Shown here piece by piece: positions 8,411-13,487 of a stretch of 18,028 bases of DNA (the stretch's first letter is position 1; every line of letters starts with the position of its first letter). The translations under genes and the position numbers were made by a program. The notes below the pieces were generated by a model. It ran no database searches, was not told the DNA's origin, and saw nothing but the letters and a program-made list of their open reading frames with translations. The stretch comes from SHNJ01 sp964458615 (GTDB lineage Bacteria; Pseudomonadota; Alphaproteobacteria; SHNJ01), in the NCBI GenBank assembly GCA_964458615.1, contig CAYWJR010000031.1, forward strand, positions 1 to 18,028. Reading direction: 5' to 3'.

Positions 8411-9181
8411 TTAATTCGATTTTTTCGCCGCGATTATTTGCGCGTCCAAAACCAATTTAAATCCGGCAAAGGCGCGCGCGCCTTCGATTTTTTCGCCGCC
8501 GACAATAAATGTCGGTGTCGATTGCACGCCAAATTGTTTTTCGCCGTTCATCCGGCCGCGCACGATCGCCTCGCTTAGGCCGCCTTTGGGATCGGAGCAT
8601 TTGGCGTATTCCGCATCGCTAAGTCCAGCCAGGCGTGCGATTTTTTTCAATTCCGCTTCGGGATCGGCCGACCGGGCCCATTGATCCTGGCCTTTGTATA
8701 ACGCGTCGATGAACGGATAATATTGCGCGCTCGGCAGGCAATAGGCCATCACCGATCCTTTTAATGCGATGCCGTCAAACGGAAACGGGCGTAAAATCAG
8801 TTTCGCAAGCCCCTTATCGATGTAATCTTTTTTGATTTGCGGCAATGTTTCTTTGTGGAATTGCGCACAGTGCGAGCAGGTGAAAGACGCGTATTCGATA
8901 ATCGTCACCGGCGCCTTGGCATCGCCCAAAACACGGTCGGGCAATAAATTCGCATCCGCTTTTACGGTATCGGATTTGACGGCAACCGGTTGTGTCGCCG
9001 GGTGCGCATGGTCTGCGTGATCGGCTGCGGGGGCGGTATCGGTTGCCGCGATCGCTTGTTGCATATCGATGCTGGTAATTGGTTTGTATGGGTTGTCGGA
9101 CGAGAAAATGATGCCGTAAACCAATCCGGCTGTCCAAATCGCCACCGCGAAACAAATCATCATAATTACCAATTTACGCAT
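8411..9181 (-). CDS. DsbA-family thiol:disulfide oxidoreductase, membrane-anchored
   Basis: 256-residue thioredoxin-fold protein exported by an N-terminal hydrophobic segment (about residues 4-24) without an obvious cleavage site, so probably anchored and facing the periplasm. A His/Ala/Asp-rich linker (41-75) precedes the catalytic domain. The active-site motif is C102-S-H-C105 and the cis-proline loop is T222-P223. Two further cysteines, C148 and C195, lie in the helical insert and could form a structural disulfide. The family introduces or shuffles disulfides in exported proteins; the CSHC dipeptide does not by itself decide between oxidase and isomerase. ATG has GGAG at 9192-9189, 7 bases away. 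It lies in the common alphaproteobacterial block DUF721-dsbA-smc. Confidence 0.92.
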   Translation of the reverse strand: MRKLVIMMICFAVAIWTAGLVYGIIFSSDNPYKPITSIDMQQAIAATDTAPAADHADHAHPATQPVAVKSDTVKADANLLPDRVLGDAKAPVTIIEYASFTCSHCAQFHKETLPQIKKDYIDKGLAKLILRPFPFDGIALKGSVMAYCLPSAQYYPFIDALYKGQDQWARSADPEAELKKIARLAGLSDAEYAKCSDPKGGLSEAIVRGRMNGEKQFGVQSTPTFIVGGEKIEGARAFAGFKLVLDAQIIAAKKSN

Positions 9182-9216
9182 CAGCTTACTCCCGCTTCGT
9201 GTTTGAATATGTCCGG

Positions 9217-9245
9217 ATCATAAAGAACCCAACCCGGTAGGGCAA
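9217..9245 (-). promoter_or_regulatory. Candidate promoter of the dsbA-like gene
   Basis: On the minus strand TTGCCC (9245-9240) and TATGAT (9222-9217) are separated by 17 bases. Transcription would start near 9210, leaving a 5' leader of about 28 bases that contains the GGAG ribosome-binding site. The -10 is good (5/6) and the -35 is moderate. The 161-base gap after DUF721 otherwise shows no strong terminator. Confidence 0.4.
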
Positions 9246-9342
9246 ATGTATTTTTCAACAATAACAATAATTTAGGGCAATAAAACGGCCAACCGGGCGG
9301 AACCCGACTATTTTTATAAGCAATTGATATATATGGGTAAAA

Positions 9343-9867
9343 TTATTCTATATGGGCGCTTAGTTTGCGCAAACTTTCGCGCAATGCCTCGTTTTCGATA
9401 TTGTCCAAATTCGCGGGCGCGGGGGCGGATGGTTTTTGAACCGCGCGGTTCGGCGGTGTTGCGCGTTTTGGGGGCATCAATCCTTGGGTTAAACGCAAAC
9501 CGTCGATCCAACGAAAACCGAAAAATCCGTTGATCCTCTCCAGTATCTGGTTTTGTTGATGTTGGATTTCCAGCGATGCGGCGCCGACCACCAGCAATTG
9601 CAAAATTTTTGCATCGCCCGCGCGGTTGCCGCCGGTGATTTTATCGGGCTTGCAAAATTGGCATAATGGTTCGCCCATAATATGCGGCCAGGCGGCCATC
9701 AATTGCGCCAATCGCGGATCGAGTCCCGGAATTTGTTTCAATATGTCAGGCACCAACGCGGATGTGGGTTTTAAAAACGACGCGGCGCGGCGTATGACCG
9801 GCCGCGATTCCAGATCGGTGTCCTTTGATTTGCCAAAGGCTGAATTTTCAGTCTCGTTTTGATCCAT
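9343..9867 (-). CDS. DUF721 / DciA-like protein
   Basis: 174 residues. The DUF721 core spans about 38-128: a helix with L-x-x-x-W60-x-x-I-x-G, a P74-x-x-I segment, a strand LQLLVVGAASLEIQ and the terminal motif ILERINGFFGFRWIDGLRL. DciA, the founding family of this domain, helps load the replicative helicase DnaB; whether this alphaproteobacterial member does so is inference. The C-terminal 45 residues are Pro/Ala/Arg-rich and probably disordered. I start it at ATG 9867-9865; an upstream extension of 35 residues in the same frame would run into mutY and is rejected. The divergent mutY start is 11 bp away, so the two promoters must overlap the opposite coding regions. Confidence 0.85.
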   Translation of the reverse strand: MDQNETENSAFGKSKDTDLESRPVIRRAASFLKPTSALVPDILKQIPGLDPRLAQLMAAWPHIMGEPLCQFCKPDKITGGNRAGDAKILQLLVVGAASLEIQHQQNQILERINGFFGFRWIDGLRLTQGLMPPKRATPPNRAVQKPSAPAPANLDNIENEALRESLRKLSAHIE

Positions 9868-9878
9868 GATTATGCTAG

Positions 9879-10949
9879 ATGGATTGTATGGCAAAACGCG
9901 CGCAGGCGATAGATCAAAAATTACTGGCTTGGTACGATGAAAACCGGCGCGAATTGCCGTGGCGAGCCGCACCCGGTATGCGCCAGAATCCTTATTTTGT
10001 ATGGATTTCCGAAATTATGCTGCAACAAACGACCGTTCCGGCGGTTGTGAAATATTTCGCCCGTTTTACCGCGCGGTTCCCGACCATCCAGGATTTGGCG
10101 CGCGCGGATTTGGACGATGTTTTAACATTGTGGCAAGGTTTGGGGTATTATGCCCGCGCCAGAAATTTGCACAAATGCGCGCAAAAATTGGTGGCCGAAT
10201 ATGGCGGCGAATTTCCAACCGCCAAGACAGAATTGATGCAATTGCCCGGCATCGGCCATTATACCGCCGGCGCGATTGCGGCGATTGCATTCGATATGCC
10301 GGAATACGCGGTCGATGCGAATGTGGAACGTGTGGTGGCGCGTTTGTTCGCGGTGCGTGATCCGTTACCGCAATCCAAAAAAACGATTTTCGCCCATGCC
10401 GAATCGATCACGCCGCAAAAACGCGCGGGCGATTATTTGCAAGCGATGATGGATTTGGGCGCGACATTGTGTTCGGTCACACAGCCGCAATGCGCCGCAT
10501 GCCCGATTGTAAAAAATTGCCAGGCGCACGAAAACGGCATCGCGGCCGAATTGCCGCGCAAAATCAAAAATAAAAATAAACCGACCCGGTATGGCCAGGC
10601 GTTTGTTGTATTGAACGACAAACGGCAGATTTTGTTGCGTAAACGCGCGGGCAAAACCATGTTGGGCGATATGATCGAATTGCCGTCGTCCGATTGGGAC
10701 CGCAAGCTGGCGGAGAAAAAAACCGTCGCGCCGCCGCCCAAAGGCGCCGATTGGAACAAGTTGAAATCCCGCGTCCGGCACAGTTTTACGCATTTCGACC
10801 TGGAATTGGATTTGTACGCCGCCAACACCAACCGCAAACCGTTCGATGACGGATTTTGGTGGAATATAAAGGACTTGGATCAAGTCGCGCTGCCGACTTT
10901 GTTTAAAAAAGCCATCCGGGTCGCAACCGTAAAACCCAAAAAAATATAA
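9879..10949 (+). CDS. mutY: Adenine DNA glycosylase MutY
   Basis: 356-residue base-excision repair enzyme that removes adenine mispaired with 8-oxoguanine. Visible hallmarks are the catalytic glutamate E45 in SEIMLQQTTV, the helix-hairpin-helix LPGIGHYTAGAI (122-133), the catalytic aspartate D146 in VDANVERV, and the [4Fe-4S] ligands C198-x6-C205-x2-C208-x5-C214. Residues about 236-350 form the C-terminal NUDIX-like domain that recognises 8-oxoG, including the loop HSFTHFDLEL. Length and motifs are those of an intact MutY. An alternative ATG three codons downstream (9888) is possible. It is divergent from DUF721, which is a common alphaproteobacterial arrangement. Confidence 0.97.
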   Translation: MDCMAKRAQAIDQKLLAWYDENRRELPWRAAPGMRQNPYFVWISEIMLQQTTVPAVVKYFARFTARFPTIQDLARADLDDVLTLWQGLGYYARARNLHKCAQKLVAEYGGEFPTAKTELMQLPGIGHYTAGAIAAIAFDMPEYAVDANVERVVARLFAVRDPLPQSKKTIFAHAESITPQKRAGDYLQAMMDLGATLCSVTQPQCAACPIVKNCQAHENGIAAELPRKIKNKNKPTRYGQAFVVLNDKRQILLRKRAGKTMLGDMIELPSSDWDRKLAEKKTVAPPPKGADWNKLKSRVRHSFTHFDLELDLYAANTNRKPFDDGFWWNIKDLDQVALPTLFKKAIRVATVKPKKI

Positions 10950-10985
10950 ATTTCATTTTCTGGATTGACGGGGCAAGGTTGTTGT

Positions 10986-11021
10986 TGTACAAGTGTATTA
11001 CTATAGTAGTACAGTGGTACA
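10986..11021. promoter_or_regulatory. 36-bp near-perfect palindrome, probable operator of the YerC-type regulator
   Basis: Fifteen of 18 symmetric positions pair around a centre between 11003 and 11004. Outer arms are TGTAC (10986-10990) and GTACA (11017-11021); the inner 20 bp (10994-11013) pair at all but one position and have the centre TACTATAGTA. The inner half-site GTAxTA resembles the GTACTAG half-site of the E. coli trp operator. The palindrome lies 55-90 bp upstream of a TrpR-superfamily regulator, and a possible -10 TATGAT follows at 11035-11040. Autoregulation is inferred. Confidence 0.65.
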
Positions 11022-11022
11022 T

Positions 11023-11054
11023 TAATATTAATGTTATGATAATATTAATGTTAT
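11023..11054 (+). repeat. Two tandem copies of a 15-bp AT-rich repeat
   Basis: TAATATTAATGTTAT occurs at 11023-11037 and again, identical, at 11040-11054, with a 17-bp period. The first copy contributes to a perfect 12-bp palindrome ATTAATATTAAT (11021-11032) and to a -10-like TATGAT (11035-11040). It lies between the large palindrome and the ribosome-binding site of the regulator gene. It may be a second operator, a promoter duplication or an mRNA 5'-leader element. Confidence 0.75.
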
Positions 11055-11075
11055 CGGGCACCAAGGGGCGCGCCA

Positions 11076-11378
11076 ATGGCGAACAAGAAAACCACCACAT
11101 CGAAAAAAGCAGGCAAGAGCCTGTACCGCGCCATATTGTCCCTAAAGACCGAGGGTGAATGCGAATCGTTTTTCCGCGATTTATGCACGCCCGGTGAAAT
11201 CAAGGATATGGCCGAACGGTGGGAAATCGCGCAAATTTTAAATGAAGGCGAAATGTCTTACCGCGATATTCAGAAAAAAACCGGCGCCAGCCTGACCACG
11301 GTCGGACGTGTCGCCCGCTTTCTAAAAGACGAGCCGTACCAAGGTTACCGCACCATATTGAAAAGAATGGCCGGATAA
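11076..11378 (+). CDS. YerC/YecD-type TrpR-superfamily transcriptional regulator (HisR-like)
   Basis: 100 residues. The core matches the YerC/YecD branch of the Trp-repressor superfamily: an N-terminal helical segment, then LCTPGEIKDMAERWEIAQIL (37-56), then a helix-turn-helix at about 58-84 (MSYRDIQKKTGASLTTVGRVARFL). The family binds palindromic operators as an intertwined dimer; some members (HisR of Firmicutes) repress histidine biosynthesis genes. The basic N-terminus (residues 3-14) may contact DNA. The ATG follows AAGGGG at 11063-11068, 7 bases away. A large palindrome lies in its promoter region, and a His-rich leader ORF starts one base after its TAA. This context points to histidine as the effector, but ligand specificity cannot be read from the sequence. 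Confidence 0.85.
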   Translation: MANKKTTTSKKAGKSLYRAILSLKTEGECESFFRDLCTPGEIKDMAERWEIAQILNEGEMSYRDIQKKTGASLTTVGRVARFLKDEPYQGYRTILKRMAG

Positions 11379-11379
11379 T

Positions 11380-11481
11380 ATGATTTCACGCGGCAACAAC
11401 ATTTCCATTCTTATTTCCGGCGCGTTTGCCGCGCGCGCCGCGACGCATTCCATGCATCATCACCCCAAAAGGGGTCATTAA
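11380..11481 (+). CDS. Histidine-rich leader peptide of an attenuator (hisL-like)
   Basis: A 33-codon ORF too short for usual gene finding. It begins ATG at 11380, one base after the stop of the regulator gene (TAATATG), and ends TAA at 11479-11481. It contains five histidines: H23, the run H26-H28 (codons CAT CAT CAC, 11455-11463) and the last residue H33. The core around the run reads HSMHHHPKRGH, resembling the HHHHHHHPD end of enterobacterial HisL. There is no clear Shine-Dalgarno site; coupling to the regulator stop is likely. A second in-frame ATG at 11452 would give a nine-residue MHHHPKRGH leader but also lacks a ribosome-binding site. Mutually exclusive hairpins follow. The peptide itself probably has no function beyond sensing charged tRNA-His. 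Confidence 0.75.
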   Translation: MISRGNNISILISGAFAARAATHSMHHHPKRGH

Positions 11482-11542
11482 CGTTTTCAAAAATAATCGT
11501 TAGTTGGCCCGATCCTTAGAAAGATCGGGTTTTTTATTTTTT
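11462..11542 (+). promoter_or_regulatory. Histidine-type transcription attenuator with alternative RNA structures
   Basis: Three competing pairings are visible. Pairing 1:2 is ACCCC-AAAA-GGGGT (11462-11475). Pairing 2:3, the antiterminator, joins 11472-11483 to 11498-11510 in 12 pairs, two of them G-U, with one bulged base (11505). Pairing 3:4, the terminator, joins CCCGATC (11508-11514) to GATCGGG (11523-11529) and is followed by a T-rich tract. A ribosome stalled at His26-28 would mask the CCCC arm and free the antiterminator; one that reaches the stop codon at 11479 would mask segment 2 and let the terminator form. This is the logic of amino-acid operon attenuators. Pairings were made by eye. 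Confidence 0.75.
11508..11542 (+). terminator. Rho-independent terminator (attenuator stem 3:4)
   Basis: Seven-pair stem CCCGATC (11508-11514) / GATCGGG (11523-11529), eight-base loop, then six T, one A and six T (11530-11542). It sits 27 bases after the leader-peptide stop and 37 bases before the next ATG. The first three bases of its 5' arm are also used by the antiterminator. Confidence 0.88.
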
Positions 11543-11578
11543 CGGGAAAAAATTCCCAGAATGCATGGAGATTTTTAT

Positions 11579-12634
11579 ATGTCGCTAAAACAAGATTTTT
11601 TCACCGCTATGAACGCGCAACCATTATTTGCGATGAACAACACCCGCGTTGGAATGGACGATTCGGTGTTCGATTCCAAACGCGGACCGGCGAATTTATA
11701 TTTCGGCACCGGCCTTACTTCGCGGGCTGAAATCAGCGCGGGTTTGCCGTTCGATTTTTTGGGAATGATGTTGCCGGCGGAATTATTGCGCCGCAAATTG
11801 GGATTGGGCAAGGTGATTCAAGAGATTTCCGATACACACGCGTATTTGGTTAATCAAAATGTTGATCCGCGGGTTGTATCAGAAAAAGCCAGAACGCAGA
11901 AAGCGTTGATAGATCGAATCGCAAAACGTTTGGGCATGCAGGATACATACGAGGTTGTGTGCGCGTCTTCTTATCAAACAACGCAGGAATACCAGGCAAT
12001 TACCAAAGAACTGCGCGAAGTTGTTGCAGGAACAAAAGATGCCGGGCTTTCGCCCCAGTTTAGCGCCGAAATCGGTGAAAATCCGTATTTTAGAATGCAA
12101 TGGGCGGGCATGGCATATTTGCGCCGCCAGCAAAATGTTCAGGTTAAATTATCCTGGTTGATCGAAGACGATTCAAAAATCAAAGGTTATGACGAACGGG
12201 CATTCGACCGCGGATTTTTATCGTTAGGCCGCGATTCCATGTCGTTTGCATATGTTTATTCCGGCCTGACGTTTGACAGCGCGAGTAATTTCAGAGTCAT
12301 ACCCTATACCGCAAAATCGGGCGAACAACGTCTGATGCTGCAAGACGGGGAGTCGGCGGAAAGATTGCTGGAGTTTTTGCCACCGCAATGGCCGAAAAAC
12401 CAAGCGCCCAAAGGCAAACAGTATGTTTTGAACCGCATGCAAAATATTTTGACACTGGCCGAAGAATTGTTCCCGGGGATCGGTATTCCCAAAGGAACGT
12501 TGTTCGATCAGGTCAATTTTGTATTGCAAGATGTTTGCGGTTTAAAACCGGTTGGCGAAATGCCGAAACCAGTTGTTCGTTCCGAAACGGTTGCCCGCGC
12601 TGTTGTTCTGTCCGGAGGCGGCAATGAAAGATAA
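11579..12634 (+). CDS. Class I aminoacyl-tRNA-synthetase-like protein (TyrRS/TrpRS type), function unknown
   Basis: 351 residues, soluble, with no close family that I can name. By eye it follows the Rossmann core of TyrRS/TrpRS: a strand and loop LYFGTGL (40-46), a helix start FLGM (60-63) where HIGH would be, a strand ending ISDTHAYL (83-90) as in the IADLHA segment of these enzymes, the helix and strand KRLGMQDTYEVVCASSYQ (116-133) resembling archaeal TyrRS, MQWAGMAYL (173-181) resembling the MQ-x3-I-x-YL helix, and AKSGEQRLMLQDGESAERLL (245-264) in the place of KMSKS. HIGH has lost both histidines, so ordinary aminoacylation is doubtful. No anticodon-binding domain is recognised. The ATG at 11579 has GGAG at 11567-11570. 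The gene lies behind a histidine attenuator and overlaps a racemase gene by 11 bases. Alternatives: an amide ligase, a cyclodipeptide-synthase-like enzyme, or an unrelated fold. Confidence 0.5.
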   Translation: MSLKQDFFTAMNAQPLFAMNNTRVGMDDSVFDSKRGPANLYFGTGLTSRAEISAGLPFDFLGMMLPAELLRRKLGLGKVIQEISDTHAYLVNQNVDPRVVSEKARTQKALIDRIAKRLGMQDTYEVVCASSYQTTQEYQAITKELREVVAGTKDAGLSPQFSAEIGENPYFRMQWAGMAYLRRQQNVQVKLSWLIEDDSKIKGYDERAFDRGFLSLGRDSMSFAYVYSGLTFDSASNFRVIPYTAKSGEQRLMLQDGESAERLLEFLPPQWPKNQAPKGKQYVLNRMQNILTLAEELFPGIGIPKGTLFDQVNFVLQDVCGLKPVGEMPKPVVRSETVARAVVLSGGGNER

Positions 12635-13487
12635 TATTTATTTCAGCATATTGAGGCCGTCCGGCAACGACACGGCGATTGTCGATACAAATGTGCCGCG
12701 CAAGGCGCAGCCGGGAATTGCCGCCATGATTCAACAGAATTGGCAAAGTGTCGAACAGGTTTTATTTGTCGAGCGGCATAATGGCGGTATTCACGCCCAA
12801 ATGGCGGGCGGCGAGTTTTGCATCAATGCGGCGCGCGCGTTGGGTTTTTATTTGCAAGAAGGCAGGCATGGTTCGGCGACATTTTCAATGTCGGGCATAG
12901 ATTCCGATTTAACCGTAGGAATTTCCAAGCGATCCGCCAGTTTAAAAATGCCGGTTGAAACAGGTGTCAAAATTTCAGAAACGGATTTTTCGGGCATCAC
13001 GCGAGTCGATCTGCCCGGGATCGCCCATTTTATCATCACTCCGCAAAGCCCGATATACCAAGCCATGATTTCCTTGACGGTAGAGCAACAGAAAAAGATA
13101 GCGCATGATTGGATACAGAAATTTGCGAAGCCTGACGATTTGGCGGTTGGAATGATTTTTGTGGAATGGAATGGCCGGGAAAGCGCGCGTATTTTGCCTT
13201 TTGTGTGGGTGCGCGCAATCGACACATTATATGCTGAAACCGCCTGTGGCAGCGGCGCTTTGGCGGCATGTTTGAATGATGCAAAATCAAATCCGGAAAA
13301 CAAGCGTTACCAAATTATGCAGCCGAGCGGAATGTTTTTGGGAATAGAAATTCTAAAGAATTCTACGCAAGGCGGAATGGCCGTTATTTCAGGTTTGGTT
13401 CAATTGGTCGGAAAATATGAATTGCCGAAAGCTGTCGCGCAAAAAATCCGGGATGAATCCTGGGATAATTTTCGGGCTAGTGCCTAA
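12624..13487 (+). CDS. DapF-superfamily amino-acid racemase, CntK-like (probable histidine racemase)
   Basis: 287 residues. The fold is that of diaminopimelate epimerase: an N-terminal PSGNDTAIVDT (12-22, the GND motif), a first catalytic cysteine C66 in GGEFCINAAR and a second, C208, in ETACGSGALAA. These are the two cysteines that act as base and acid in cofactor-independent racemisation. The details PSGN-x-T-x-xV, EFC-x-NA, VGM near 175-177, CGSG and QPSG resemble the staphylopine-pathway histidine racemase CntK more than DapF, whose sites read CGNGxR and CGTG. With the His-rich leader upstream, L-His to D-His racemisation is the best guess; substrate remains inferred. The ATG overlaps the upstream gene by 11 bases and has GGAGG at 12614-12618, 5 bases away, so translation is coupled. 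The 3' end overlaps purH convergently by 11 bases. Confidence 0.72.
   Translation: MKDNIYFSILRPSGNDTAIVDTNVPRKAQPGIAAMIQQNWQSVEQVLFVERHNGGIHAQMAGGEFCINAARALGFYLQEGRHGSATFSMSGIDSDLTVGISKRSASLKMPVETGVKISETDFSGITRVDLPGIAHFIITPQSPIYQAMISLTVEQQKKIAHDWIQKFAKPDDLAVGMIFVEWNGRESARILPFVWVRAIDTLYAETACGSGALAACLNDAKSNPENKRYQIMQPSGMFLGIEILKNSTQGGMAVISGLVQLVGKYELPKAVAQKIRDESWDNFRASA

Noticed and set aside
9868..9972. 35-residue N-terminal extension of the DUF721 protein
   Set aside because: It would overlap the N-terminal coding region of mutY on the opposite strand, and the family domain starts well after the ATG at 9867.
10965..10993. TTGACG at 10965 as -35 of the regulator promoter
   Set aside because: No acceptable -10 hexamer lies 16-18 bases downstream; the nearest good -10-like sequences are too far away, so the promoter of the regulator gene is left unassigned.
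11076..11378. Assignment as the tryptophan repressor TrpR
   Set aside because: The LCTPGEIKDMAERW core is that of the YerC/YecD branch, and the downstream leader encodes histidines and no tryptophan.
11504..11578. 25-residue N-terminal extension of the aaRS-like protein
   Set aside because: It would be translated from the terminator stem and T-run and has no ribosome-binding site; the ATG at 11579 has GGAG at good spacing.
12552..12623. 24-residue N-terminal extension of the racemase
   Set aside because: The ATG at 12624 has a strong GGAGG site and the DapF-type N-terminus begins immediately after it; the extension has no family resemblance.
12624..13487. Assignment as ordinary dapF (lysine/peptidoglycan pathway)
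   Set aside because: Motifs around both cysteines (FCINAAR, CGSG) differ from the DapF consensus and resemble CntK, and the regulatory context is histidine, not lysine. Kept as an alternative only.
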